Assembly (NCBI GenBank): GCA_947084935.1
Contig: CAMTUH010000011.1
Location: forward strand, 1 to 64,000
DNA from: CAMTUH01 sp947084935
GTDB lineage: Bacteria > Pseudomonadota > Gammaproteobacteria > Coxiellales > Coxiellaceae
DNA: 64,000 nucleotides
Direction: 5' to 3'
Below, piece by piece: positions 26,221-35,034 of the stretch. The translations under genes were made by a program, and so were the position numbers. How positions within the stretch are numbered: position 1 is the stretch's first letter; the number at the start of each line of letters is the position of its first letter. The notes beneath the pieces were generated by a model, which ran no database searches, was not told where the DNA came from, and worked only from the letters and a program-made list of their open reading frames with translations.

Positions 26221-26874
26221 ATTTTTCCTCATCGATCCATTTGCTTAGTGATCGCTCTTCTACTCCCGATCGCGTGTTGGGCTGATGTTTACGTTCATGT
26301 GGATGCCAATGGAAATACTTATTATTCAGATACCCCCACCACCCAAAAAGCAAAACCCGTTGCTTTGCCACCGCTGTCCGTGACTTATTCTTCACAATCC
26401 AAAGCGCCCGCGCAAACTACGACTGAGCCAAAAGTAGAAACCCAATCCATTTCACAACCCGAAACTGAAAAACAAAACGGTACCCCGGAAGAATCTGCTC
26501 CTGCAGAATCGACTCCGACACTATCCACCAGCGCCACGTATAAAACGTTTGCGATCAGCTCTCCCACTGCTGAACAAACTTTTCAGAATCAACGAGACAT
26601 CACCGTTACCCTCACGACCGATCCCGAACTGCAATCGGGTGATAAAATTCAGATACTCATCGACAATACAAAATTCGGCGCGCCCCAAGCCTCCACGAGC
26701 TTTAATTTCTACAATCTGGACCGCGGTTCCCACACGTTTCGTGCGATTTTATATAATGCAAACAATGAAGAAATAAAACAAAGTAATTCTGTAACGATTT
26801 ATATACATTATGCGCACGTCGGCGAATTGTTCATTAAAGAATTAACTAAATTAATCAATGCCACGTCAACGTAA
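26221..26874 (+). CDS. Secreted DUF4124-domain protein, apparent AUU start
   Basis: The roughly 217-residue product has an N-terminal DUF4124-like motif (DVYVHVDANGNTYYSDTPT), a Thr/Pro/Glu-rich linker (about residues 50-105) and a C-terminal Ig-like domain (AISSPTAEQTFQNQRDITVTL). A perfect AGGAGG lies at 26209-26214, but the codon at normal spacing is ATT 26221. Starting there gives a complete signal peptide (FPHRSICLVIALLLPIACWA), whereas the first GTG (26248) would lack a basic N-region and any ribosome site. It sits where pilY-type genes often lie in such operons. Function unknown. Confidence 0.65.
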   Translation: MFPHRSICLVIALLLPIACWADVYVHVDANGNTYYSDTPTTQKAKPVALPPLSVTYSSQSKAPAQTTTEPKVETQSISQPETEKQNGTPEESAPAESTPTLSTSATYKTFAISSPTAEQTFQNQRDITVTLTTDPELQSGDKIQILIDNTKFGAPQASTSFNFYNLDRGSHTFRAILYNANNEEIKQSNSVTIYIHYAHVGELFIKELTKLINATST

Positions 26875-26885
26875 AAGGAATGACC

Positions 26886-27908
26886 ATGAATATTAATGAG
26901 TTGCTGGAATTAACCGTCAAAAAATCGGCTTCTGATTTACACCTTCCTTCCGGCGACAGCCCCATGCTGCGGATTGATGGGGAGTTAAATCGGTTGGACA
27001 AGCCCGTTCTAGATCCCAAAATACTGGAAAAAACTCTGTTCGAGATCTTGACGGAGGAACAGAAAAAGATTTTCGAAGAAAACAAAGAAGTCGACTTCAG
27101 CTATGAAATACCTAAGTTGGCTCGATTTCGCGTTAACGTGTTCATGCAAAGCCGTGGAATTTCTGCGGCATTTCGATTAATTCCTATTGAAATCCCCACG
27201 ATGGAAAAATTACACCTCCCCGAGACTTTTAAAAAAATGTGTAACTTCGACAATGGAATCGTAATCGTCACGGGTCCCACGGGTTCTGGGAAAAGTACCA
27301 CCTTGGCGGCTATGATTGATTACATTAATCAAACTTCGGGGGAACACGAACACATTATAACGATCGAAGATCCCATTGAATTTATCTATGAAAACGCCAA
27401 CTGCCTCATTCAACAGCGCGAAGTTGGCAAAGAAACCAAAAGTTTCAATAACGCGCTCCGCGCGGCATTGCGCCAGGATCCCGATATTATTTTGGTGGGT
27501 GAAATGCGTGATCTCGAAACCATTCAACTCGCGTTAACCGCTGCAGAAACCGGACACTTAGTGTTCGCCACGATGCACACCAACTCCGCCTCTAAATCCA
27601 TCGACCGCATCATCGATGCCTTTCCGGGTGGTGAAAAAGAAATGATTCGCACCATGTTGGCCGAAGCACTCAGGGCCGTGATCGCGCAAACCTTATTGAA
27701 ACGCCCACAAGGCGGGCGAATCGCCGCGCACGAAATCATGATCTGTACGCCCGCGATTCGCAACCTCATTCGCGAACACAAAATTGCTCAAATTTTCTCA
27801 GTCATCCAAACCGGTCAGCAACTCGGCATGCACACCATGGAACAAAACATCAAAGAGCTCGCACAAAAAAAACTGATTATGCCACCTCCCAAAAGCGACT
27901 GGGAATGA
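26886..27908 (+). CDS. pilT: Type IV pilus retraction ATPase PilT
   Basis: The 340-residue hexameric ATPase powers pilus retraction. It has the N-terminal PAS-like domain (MNINELLELTVKKSASDLHL), Walker A GPTGSGKS (130-137), Asp box ITIEDPIEF, Walker B DPDIILVGEMRD, His box TGHLVFATMHT and the PilT-diagnostic AIRNLIRE (290-297). I chose ATG 26886, six bases after AAGGA, over the ATG at 26880. Retraction implies twitching motility, DNA uptake or surface sensing if the pilus is made. Last gene of the minor-pilin operon. Confidence 0.95.
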   Translation: MNINELLELTVKKSASDLHLPSGDSPMLRIDGELNRLDKPVLDPKILEKTLFEILTEEQKKIFEENKEVDFSYEIPKLARFRVNVFMQSRGISAAFRLIPIEIPTMEKLHLPETFKKMCNFDNGIVIVTGPTGSGKSTTLAAMIDYINQTSGEHEHIITIEDPIEFIYENANCLIQQREVGKETKSFNNALRAALRQDPDIILVGEMRDLETIQLALTAAETGHLVFATMHTNSASKSIDRIIDAFPGGEKEMIRTMLAEALRAVIAQTLLKRPQGGRIAAHEIMICTPAIRNLIREHKIAQIFSVIQTGQQLGMHTMEQNIKELAQKKLIMPPPKSDWE

Positions 27909-28014
27909 AGCGTTAATTTCACTCAACTCCTGCTTCTTTTGCACGGTACAGCACTTTATTAGATAACCCACCAAGAAACACGACGGATGTTAAATCGCAG
28001 CAGAGCAGCACCGA

Positions 28015-29409
28015 TCAGTCATCAATTTTGATCACGGGCTGAAAGAGTCCATTTTCATAATTGGCGATGTTAGATTCAGAAACTCTGCACAGACATCCGC
28101 AGTATTTACCGGAATAGTTATACATAGAAACAGCGGCGTTCATTTCTTTAAGACTGGCTTTCCGATCCAGGCTGCATTCAATAATTCTATGCTTCTGGCC
28201 GTGAATTCTTTCTTGGATTAAAGCGTTTTCAACATGCTTTCTTAATAGGCTTTCCCATTTTTTTGGGGGAAATTCATTTCCCATAAAAATACCTTTACCC
28301 AAGGCAGAATAAGATATTTTTAACACAAGATTATTTTTGTTACTAATCAATTCAGATAATTCAGCTTCGTTTTTTAGCATATCGATCGTTAATTTTTTGC
28401 TGTAAGGGATGTGTTTTTTAATAAAACGCATCTCTTCAGAATTGAAGAGATGGGAGAATTGTTCATCATGAAAAACACAAAAAATACTTTTATCTTCGAC
28501 AATGGTCATCGCAGGAAATCCGATGGCCAGTACGCAGCCGCTGTCTTTCACCCCCCTGAAAAAAGCGCTATAAAGGTGGTCCGTAAGATAGCGATTGGGG
28601 TCATCCCACCACGGACCTTTTTGATTGAATTTTAAAGCATCTCCATGAAAGAAAAAATTATTATAAATAAGCTTAACTGGCCTTTTATTGAGGTACAACC
28701 TTCCATCGTGATAACTCAGCTTTTCTACGGATTCAACAATCACCTCTTCGCCTACCTGATTCAGGAGATACTTCATCTCATGCAGCTCAAGTTGAACCTT
28801 ATTCGCATCGTAGAGTAGAGCAATTATTCCATCTTGAACCGGCGATGACCGCGCGAGATTTAATAGGTAATTTGAAAAAAAACCTTTGGCCTCGTATTCT
28901 TGAGGAAAAATATTTCTCGACAGTATCTTTTTTGCTATTAAATATTTTTTCGTATATCCCTGTATGACTTCTGTCAATAAATTCCCTCCGGGAGAAGAGG
29001 TGTTGAATTCGTTAAATTTTATGACCCCGCCCTCATCAATCAAAAAATCATATCGTGCTATGGTCAACCATTTTCCAGAAATTTTTTTAAAAAAAGATAA
29101 AAAAGGTTCGTATGATAGGAAAAAATTTCTTAAACTTTTATCGCCTGAAACGTAGGCGGTAATGACTTTTTCTAACAGAGCCGTCATTTTTTGTGAAACA
29201 TTGTCCACCTCAGAATCGTCTTCTTTGCACAGCAGAAATGGCGACAAAGTAAATCGAATTAAATTCGTTTCAGAATAAAATAGTTTAAAGTGATGCTCAT
29301 CGAGCACCTGCTTCATTAATTTAATATTAGAATTTATAAAATCCGAATCGAGGTATTTCTTGAATATTAGGAAAGAAAGTTCATTAGTTTTTTTGATGCT
29401 TGCCAACAT
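28015..29409 (-). CDS. ATP-grasp ligase-like protein, unknown substrate
   Basis: The 464-residue product resembles circularly arranged ATP-grasp amide ligases: a helical N-terminal region, ARYDFLIDEGGVIKFNEFNTSSPGG (about 118-142, with the R-D and E-N pairs seen in such enzymes), a central alpha/beta part, then a glycine-rich loop VLKISYSALGKGIFMG (about 362-377) and QERI (399-402). These enzymes join a carboxylate to an amine using ATP. The gene is distinctly AT-rich against its pilus neighbours. It follows the hotdog-like gene by 16 bp, so the two are likely cotranscribed. Substrate and pathway unknown. Confidence 0.6.
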   Translation of the reverse strand: MLASIKKTNELSFLIFKKYLDSDFINSNIKLMKQVLDEHHFKLFYSETNLIRFTLSPFLLCKEDDSEVDNVSQKMTALLEKVITAYVSGDKSLRNFFLSYEPFLSFFKKISGKWLTIARYDFLIDEGGVIKFNEFNTSSPGGNLLTEVIQGYTKKYLIAKKILSRNIFPQEYEAKGFFSNYLLNLARSSPVQDGIIALLYDANKVQLELHEMKYLLNQVGEEVIVESVEKLSYHDGRLYLNKRPVKLIYNNFFFHGDALKFNQKGPWWDDPNRYLTDHLYSAFFRGVKDSGCVLAIGFPAMTIVEDKSIFCVFHDEQFSHLFNSEEMRFIKKHIPYSKKLTIDMLKNEAELSELISNKNNLVLKISYSALGKGIFMGNEFPPKKWESLLRKHVENALIQERIHGQKHRIIECSLDRKASLKEMNAAVSMYNYSGKYCGCLCRVSESNIANYENGLFQPVIKIDD

Positions 29410-29425
29410 AACCAACCGTGAAATT

Positions 29426-29863
29426 TTATTTTGGTTTCAGACATAACATTTCCCCTGAAAAAGACCCATCTTCTACTTTTATAGAGAAGTTATAAAAAGT
29501 ACCGGGGCTTTTTTCGAGGGTTGTTGTGTTTTCTATTTCATACTTTATGTGCGTGAGCCTTGTGATAGGCTTGCTAAATTTCCAACTTTCTTTAACATTA
29601 TATATTTCACGATTCTTTGGTGTCTCAAGGCAATAAAAAATATATATTATTATCAATTGACCCGCTATTCTTGAGTTAGTTATTGAAGATAAATGAAATT
29701 TTCCATCGCCGGCCATTGCGTAATCAGTCAAGCTTACAAAAGCGGTCAGGCTTGATTTATCGTCGCTGATGTCAATAGAGGAGAACTCAAAACAATCTTT
29801 TCTAAAATCGTCTGCTAAGTAAGCTGACATGAATTTTTCTAATATATTTAAATCGATTTTCAT
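29426..29863 (-). CDS. Unknown protein, possibly hotdog-fold (thioesterase/dehydratase-like)
   Basis: The 145-residue product has a pattern compatible with a hotdog domain: a central hydrophobic helix (HLSSITNSRIAGQLIIIYIF) followed by antiparallel-type strands (PITRLTHIKYEIENTTTLE, FYNFSIKVEDGSFSGEMLCL). Such folds act on acyl-thioesters. No catalytic residue can be named with certainty. A promoter with an inverted repeat lies immediately upstream, and the ATP-grasp gene follows. Composition is AT-rich, suggesting acquisition by transfer. The fold call is weak; the reading frame itself is well supported. Confidence 0.5.
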   Translation of the reverse strand: MKIDLNILEKFMSAYLADDFRKDCFEFSSIDISDDKSSLTAFVSLTDYAMAGDGKFHLSSITNSRIAGQLIIIYIFYCLETPKNREIYNVKESWKFSKPITRLTHIKYEIENTTTLEKSPGTFYNFSIKVEDGSFSGEMLCLKPK

Positions 29864-29872
29864 AACAAACCT

Positions 29873-29912
29873 ATTCTCTCAATAATAAATTATAGCACCT
29901 ATAAGAGAGAAT
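29873..29912 (-). promoter_or_regulatory. Extended -10 promoter with flanking inverted repeat
   Basis: On the minus strand TGCTATAAT gives an extended -10 (hexamer at 29894-29889), with no good -35. ATTCTCTC (29873-29880) and GAGAGAAT (29905-29912) form an 8-bp perfect inverted repeat that brackets the -10, 10 bp upstream of the hotdog-like gene start. This looks like a repressor operator or a 5' UTR hairpin. Confidence 0.55.
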
Positions 29913-29978
29913 TCGAGACTTCCGGCTCCCAAGCTTACTCAGCTGAGTGTCCGTTTTTCGGGGGATTTGATTTACTGA

Positions 29979-30051
<73 letters not shown>

Positions 30052-30114
30052 AAATTTCTTTAACTTCCTCCGTACTTCCCTGTACTTGTTTCTTCGTTCT
30101 TCTCAATGCACCCA

Positions 30115-30206
30115 GCCTCCATCCTTGGAGGCGTTCGGCGGGTCTGAAGCTGCGCTTCAGACAATCTCCGCCTCACCCACCTGAGCTACACCGGCATTTT
30201 GCCGGT
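30115..30206. repeat. Hairpin-rich insertion-like segment with a tRNA-Thr 5'-end copy
   Basis: Three perfect stems lie in a row: GCCTCCA/TGGAGGC (30115-30132), TCTGAAGC/GCTTCAGA (30143-30161) and ACCGGCA/TGCCGGT (30190-30206). Between the last two, 30177-30195 repeats exactly the first 19 bases of the adjacent tRNA-Thr gene in the same orientation. The layout resembles a small mobile element or the scar of an integration at the tRNA 5' end. Confidence 0.6.
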
Positions 30207-30264
30207 CAACAATAGCGTCCTGGGCACGGGTCGTCAAGGTCGGGCACCCTCCCTAACCCCGGTA

Positions 30265-30293
30265 TTGCGAACTCCCACAGAATCAACTATAAA
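30265..30293 (+). promoter_or_regulatory. Promoter of the second pilA-B-C-D operon
   Basis: TTGCGA (30265-30270), a 17-bp spacer and TATAAA (30288-30293) form a plausible sigma-70 promoter. Transcription would begin about 28 bp before the pilin start, which has a GAAGGAG ribosome site at 30314-30320. Confidence 0.55.
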
Positions 30294-30327
30294 TCTCGAT
30301 AATTAACCAAAACGAAGGAGCAGCGCA

Positions 30328-30753
30328 ATGAACAAGGACCGCACCCAACGGGGGTTTACCCTCATGGAACTCTTAGTCGTGATTGCCATCATTGGCATTT
30401 TAGTAGCTATCGCAATCCCTTCTTACCGCACTTATGCCAGACGGGCACATTACACTGAAGTTATACAAGCAATTGGCCCCTATAAACTGGGTGTTGAAGA
30501 ATGTTATCAAATCACCGGTGAGCTCGACAGCTGCTCAGCGGGAAATAATGGAGTGCCTTCCGCCATGGCGCACAATAATGATTCGGGAGCGATTGACTCC
30601 ATCGACGTGAAAAGTGGTGTCATCGTTATTACACCGCAAAAAAAATATGGCATCGAATCAAAAGATACTTACGTCTTAACCCCCACCATCGAGCAAGGAC
30701 GACTAATCTGGAATGCGAGCGGAGGCGGGGTATCCGAAGGTTATGCCGATTGA
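30328..30753 (+). CDS. Prepilin PilA (copy 2)
   Basis: The 141-residue prepilin has the site TQRG|FTLMELLVVIAIIGILVAI with Glu5 conserved. Its head parallels copy 1 (SIDVKSGVIVITPQKKYGI, DTYVLTPTIEQG, IWNASGGG). It has two cysteines in EECYQITGELDSC but lacks the terminal cysteine pair of copy 1, so the disulfide pattern differs. It overlaps pilB by 4 bp with no terminator between, unlike copy 1, suggesting roughly equal expression with its ATPase. Confidence 0.9.
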   Translation: MNKDRTQRGFTLMELLVVIAIIGILVAIAIPSYRTYARRAHYTEVIQAIGPYKLGVEECYQITGELDSCSAGNNGVPSAMAHNNDSGAIDSIDVKSGVIVITPQKKYGIESKDTYVLTPTIEQGRLIWNASGGGVSEGYAD

Positions 30754-32387
30754 TACCGAGTCGTCCCGACGCGTTATGCCACGTTCTGGAGCAGCAACAC
30801 CTGCTTTCCCCAGAAAGAATATCTCGTGTGTTAGCGGAGTCCGCAGAAGCGCAATCCCCGCTTCTGCATTACCTCATTAACGAAAAAATCTTGGATTCTA
30901 TGCCAGTGGCTCAGGCGTGCGCCAATTATTACGGATTGGAATCGACCGATCTTGAAACACACACGGCTGATCCCATAATTTTCAACAAAATACCCATTCA
31001 ACGCCTCAATCGTTACACATTCCTGCCGCTGAACCATCACAAAAATCTACTGGTTATCGCCATCAGCGATCCGTGTTACTTGAGTTTACTCGATGAACTT
31101 AAATTCGAAATTCAATCGAAAATAAAAATCGTGTTCGCCCCTTACGACAAACTCGGATTTCTGATCAATAAAACAATGAGCCGCCGGATTTATTTTTCTT
31201 GCACCCGCTCGGACGAAACCACTGTAACTGATAATGCTATTATCGACCTGACGAATCAAATTCTAACAGACGCCATTTATCGTGATGCATCCGATATTCA
31301 CGGCGAATCGATGCGCGATCATTATCGACTGCGAATGCGCATCGATGGTGTACTGCATCTCATCGAAAATTTTCCGCGATTTCTCCAGGCGCCGATAATC
31401 AGCCGATTTAAAGTGCTCGCAAACTTAGACATTGCTGAAAAACGGCTGCCCCAAGACGGTCGATTTACTTTTACCACAATCAGTGGAATCCGACGTGATT
31501 GTCGAATTAATTGTTGCCCAACGCAATTTGGTGAAAAAATAGTGGTGCGTTTACTCCACCAAACAAAGCGTCTTCTGAGTTTCGATACGCTGGGAATGGG
31601 AGAAGACTTCAAGCATATCATCGTTAAAAAAATCCAGCAGCCGCAGGGATTAATCTTGGTGACAGGCCCGACGGGAAGCGGTAAAAGCGCAACGCTTTAT
31701 ACCATTTTAAATTATTTGAATACCCTGGAAAAAAATATTTCTACCATCGAAGATCCCGTTGAAATTCAACTGCACGGTATCAATCAAGTCAATGTGAATA
31801 CCAAAGCGGGTCTCGATTTCGCAACAGCATTACGGGCTTTTTTGCGACAAGATCCCGATATCATCATGGTGGGTGAAATTCGGGATTTCGAAACGGCATC
31901 AATGGCCATACGCGCCGCGCACACCGGACATTTGGTATTATCAACCCTACACACCAACAGTGCCGCAGAAAGCATCACTCGCCTGATCAACATTGGGATC
32001 GAACCGTTCAATATCGCCAGCACCGTTCAGTTAGTTGTAGCGCAACGACTGATCCGTCGATTATGTCAGCACTGCAAAAAATCGACAGAATTATCGATTA
32101 ACCCAGAAACCAAAATAAACGGCTTTCAAGCAAACCAGTGCCCGCTTTGTCTCAACGGTTACCTAGGCCGTGCAGCACTTTTTGAAATCTTCAGGATATC
32201 GGACGCGATGCGCGAATGTATTTTAAATAAGGTGTCCAGCGAGGAACTCTCGCACAAAGCCGTCCAAGAAGGAATGTACAGCCTATGGAGCGCCGGCCTG
32301 CAGAAAGTGATCGAGGGTGTCACCAGCCTTGAAGAACTGCATCGAGTCTTGGTGACGAAGGAGGAAAGCCATGTTTTCTCGTCGTGA
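30750..32387 (+). CDS. Pilus extension ATPase PilB (copy 2)
   Basis: The 545-residue product has an N-terminal MshEN-like domain (about 1-140) and an intact ATPase core: Walker A GPTGSGKS (306-313), DPDIIMVGEIRDFE, TGHLVLSTLHTNSAAES, and the tetracysteine CQHCKK with CPLC. The usual DIHIEP motif reads DIHGES here, a small change in the core. The start appears to be TTG at 30750, overlapping the pilin stop, since a later start would remove the N-terminal domain. A paralogue is at 15101-16813. Confidence 0.92.
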   Translation: MIPSRPDALCHVLEQQHLLSPERISRVLAESAEAQSPLLHYLINEKILDSMPVAQACANYYGLESTDLETHTADPIIFNKIPIQRLNRYTFLPLNHHKNLLVIAISDPCYLSLLDELKFEIQSKIKIVFAPYDKLGFLINKTMSRRIYFSCTRSDETTVTDNAIIDLTNQILTDAIYRDASDIHGESMRDHYRLRMRIDGVLHLIENFPRFLQAPIISRFKVLANLDIAEKRLPQDGRFTFTTISGIRRDCRINCCPTQFGEKIVVRLLHQTKRLLSFDTLGMGEDFKHIIVKKIQQPQGLILVTGPTGSGKSATLYTILNYLNTLEKNISTIEDPVEIQLHGINQVNVNTKAGLDFATALRAFLRQDPDIIMVGEIRDFETASMAIRAAHTGHLVLSTLHTNSAAESITRLINIGIEPFNIASTVQLVVAQRLIRRLCQHCKKSTELSINPETKINGFQANQCPLCLNGYLGRAALFEIFRISDAMRECILNKVSSEELSHKAVQEGMYSLWSAGLQKVIEGVTSLEELHRVLVTKEESHVFSS

Positions 32388-33579
32388 ACATTATTATCAA
32401 TGGGAAGGTATCGACGCCAACGGTAAACGCGTCGCGGGAACCCATCAAGCCTTCTCTTCAAAATCACTTACCGAACAGATCGAAAACAAAAATATCGTCC
32501 TGCTAAAGATTAAGCGCCGTCGTTTTTTTCTTAAATTTCGGAAAAAAATTACGAGAACACATATCTCTGGCTTCACGCGACGATTATCCGTTTTATTAAA
32601 ATCAGGAATTACCTTACAACAATCTTTACCCATTGTTGCGAGCGGATTTCAAAAAACCCCGATGCATGCCGTTATCATGCACATTAAAAATCAAATTGAA
32701 AATGGCTCCAGTTTCGCACAAGCGCTGAAAATGCATTCAAGACATTTTTCTTGCCTCTACGTGAGCTTCGTAGAAGCGGGTGAAAGAATTGGTAAATTAG
32801 ATATTTTATTGTCTCAACTCGCGGACTACAATGAACACTTGCTGCACTTTAAAAACAGTATCCGCAAAACCATGATTTATCCAACCACCGTTTTTATAAC
32901 CGGCAGCCTCGTCACCGCCGGCCTCTTGTGGTTCGTCGTCCCTCAATTTCAAAGTACTTTTTCGGAGTTTGGCGCCACATTACCTTTGCTCACGCGTATC
33001 ATTATCAAAACAGCCGATTACCTTCGAAAATATTCTTATGGAATAATGGCGTTTTGCGGTGCAGCCGCTTTTTTATGCCCCCTCTTGAAACACATAAATA
33101 AAAACTTCTTTCTTCGATGGCATTCTGCCGCATTAAAAATACCTCTCGTAAACCAAATCATCGTCGGGGCTGCCCTGACAACCTGGTTCACTTTATTGGA
33201 AACCAGCCATGCCGCCGGGATACCCTTGTGCGAAGCACTGACCCTATCCAATCAAAGCGTCCGCAATCGCGCCCTACAAAAACGCTTGGAACGCATCGCT
33301 CAACAAGTCAATGCCGGCCAAACACTAAATTCTGCAATGCATCGCACCCATCTGTTTTGCGACCAAACCATACCATTGATCACGATCGGTGAAGCCTCGG
33401 GGGCTTTGGATGAAATGCTCGGGAAGGTCCGAATGATTTACCAAGAGCGCTTGGATCACCTGCTCGATAAACTCAAACAGTTACTTGAACCCACCATTAT
33501 GCTATTATTAGCGCTGTTCACGGGAGGGCTGATAATCGCCCTGTATTTGCCTGTATTTCGTCTCGGAGCTTCGTTCTAA
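32371..33579 (+). CDS. Pilus platform protein PilC (copy 2)
   Basis: The 402-residue inner-membrane platform has two GspF domains (about residues 64-190 and 268-395) with GFTRRLSVLLKSGITLQQSL and FTLLETSHAAGIPLCEAL-type motifs, and three TM helices. It overlaps pilB copy 2 by 17 bp, with its own GGAGG ribosome site. A paralogue is at 13856-15076. Confidence 0.93.
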   Translation: MFSRREHYYQWEGIDANGKRVAGTHQAFSSKSLTEQIENKNIVLLKIKRRRFFLKFRKKITRTHISGFTRRLSVLLKSGITLQQSLPIVASGFQKTPMHAVIMHIKNQIENGSSFAQALKMHSRHFSCLYVSFVEAGERIGKLDILLSQLADYNEHLLHFKNSIRKTMIYPTTVFITGSLVTAGLLWFVVPQFQSTFSEFGATLPLLTRIIIKTADYLRKYSYGIMAFCGAAAFLCPLLKHINKNFFLRWHSAALKIPLVNQIIVGAALTTWFTLLETSHAAGIPLCEALTLSNQSVRNRALQKRLERIAQQVNAGQTLNSAMHRTHLFCDQTIPLITIGEASGALDEMLGKVRMIYQERLDHLLDKLKQLLEPTIMLLLALFTGGLIIALYLPVFRLGASF

Positions 33580-34422
33580 ATGCTTTTTATTATGGTTTCT
33601 TTAATCCTCGCATTGATTGTGGGCTTGATTATTGGGAGCTTCTTAAATGTCGTGATTGCGCGTTATCCCATCATGTTAGAATCGCAATGGCGACGAGACT
33701 GCCAAAACTATTTAAATCTTCCCATGGAATCACAGCCTTCATTTAATTTATGGTTCCCGCGTTCTCGTTGTCCGCGCTGCAAGACACCGTTAAAAGCTCG
33801 CCACAATATTCCAATTTTGAGTTACCTTTGGCTAAAGGGACGATGCGCTTTCTGCAACGAAAAAATACATCCGATTTATCCCGGCGTGGAAGCCTTGACC
33901 GCGCTCTTAACGGTATGGGTGGTGTGGCACTACTCATTAACGCGGCCACTCATCCCCGCTTTATTTCTTACCTGGGTGCTGATCGCGCTCACCTTCATCG
34001 ACTGGCGCAAACAAATTCTTCCCGACGCACTTACGTTGACTACTCTGTGGATCGGCTTATTTCTCAGCCTTTTTTATGTATTCGTTTCACCGCATCAAGC
34101 CGTATCGGGCGCTATCGTGGGTTACGGTCTCTTATGGATTGCCGCTGGACTATTCAAATTAATCCGAAAAAAAGAAGGCATGGGGCATGGCGATTTCAAA
34201 ATGCTGGGCATGTTGGGCGCTTGGTTTGGCGTCAAGATGGTACTCAATATTTTATTAATGGCTATCCTAATCGCTTTAGTGACAAGCATTGTCTTGATCC
34301 TCATGAAAAAAATCACTGCGAAACGACCCATTCCCTTCGGGCCATTTATCGCGATCGCCGGGTGGGTCAGCATGATGACGGGTCCTGAACTTTTGCAATG
34401 GCTCGCACCTTATTGGGTGTAG
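33580..34422 (+). CDS. pilD: Prepilin peptidase/N-methyltransferase PilD
   Basis: Inner-membrane aspartic protease that cleaves prepilin leaders and methylates the new N-terminus; it should serve every prepilin in this window. The 280-residue product has the cytoplasmic zinc tetracysteine (C64, C67, C89, C92), active-site Asp141 in LTFIDWRKQILPD and Asp205 in the GxGD motif GMGHGDFKMLG, and about seven TM helices. It follows pilC copy 2 directly. It is the only prepilin peptidase seen here. Confidence 0.95.
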   Translation: MLFIMVSLILALIVGLIIGSFLNVVIARYPIMLESQWRRDCQNYLNLPMESQPSFNLWFPRSRCPRCKTPLKARHNIPILSYLWLKGRCAFCNEKIHPIYPGVEALTALLTVWVVWHYSLTRPLIPALFLTWVLIALTFIDWRKQILPDALTLTTLWIGLFLSLFYVFVSPHQAVSGAIVGYGLLWIAAGLFKLIRKKEGMGHGDFKMLGMLGAWFGVKMVLNILLMAILIALVTSIVLILMKKITAKRPIPFGPFIAIAGWVSMMTGPELLQWLAPYWV

Positions 34423-34434
34423 GAATTATTTATT

Positions 34435-35034
34435 ATGTTAATAATCGCATTGACCGGCGGAATCGGCAGCGGCAAAACAACCGTTGCAAAGTTATTTGCT
34501 GAGCTGGACGTTCCCGTCATCGACGCGGATGCGATTGCCCACGAATTAACAAGTAAAGGCTCCTTTTTTCTGAATAAAATCGTCGAGCATTTTGGTGCAT
34601 CCGTTCTCGACGAGCACGGCTCGCTCAACCGAAAAGAATTGGGCAATCTCGTTTTCCAAAATCCTAGCGAACGCCTGTGGTTGGAAAATCTGCTGCACCC
34701 TGAAATAAGAAAAGTCATGCACGCACGCGTCAGATCATTGCGCGCACCCTACGTGATTTTTGTCATTCCCTTACTCGCCGAAACCCAGCGCGTGGACCAC
34801 ATCGATCGAGTTCTGGTTGTAGATACACCGGAAGCGTTGCAAATCGAACGTGCTAAAGCCCGCGATAATTTATCGGACGCACGAATTTACGAAATCTTAC
34901 GCGCTCAGGCATCGCGGAAAGATCGGTTAGCACTGGCAGACGACGTGATTGTTAATGACAGCACCCTCGCGATTTTACGAGGTCGCGTGAAAGAACTTCA
35001 TAAAAAATATCTTGAGGCAGCACATGAACTCTGA
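34435..35034 (+). CDS. coaE: Dephospho-CoA kinase
   Basis: Last step of coenzyme A synthesis: phosphorylates dephospho-CoA. The 199-residue P-loop kinase has Walker A GGIGSGKTTV (8-17), the conserved DADAIAHEL, and FVIPLLAETQ with a lid region (ERAKARDNLSDARIYEILRAQ). Position after pilD is conserved in many gammaproteobacteria. It overlaps queF by 11 bp. Confidence 0.95.
   Translation: MLIIALTGGIGSGKTTVAKLFAELDVPVIDADAIAHELTSKGSFFLNKIVEHFGASVLDEHGSLNRKELGNLVFQNPSERLWLENLLHPEIRKVMHARVRSLRAPYVIFVIPLLAETQRVDHIDRVLVVDTPEALQIERAKARDNLSDARIYEILRAQASRKDRLALADDVIVNDSTLAILRGRVKELHKKYLEAAHEL

Noticed and set aside
33750..34388. 212-codon plus-strand frame inside pilD
   Set aside because: It overlaps an intact PilD with all active-site residues; no start signal of its own.
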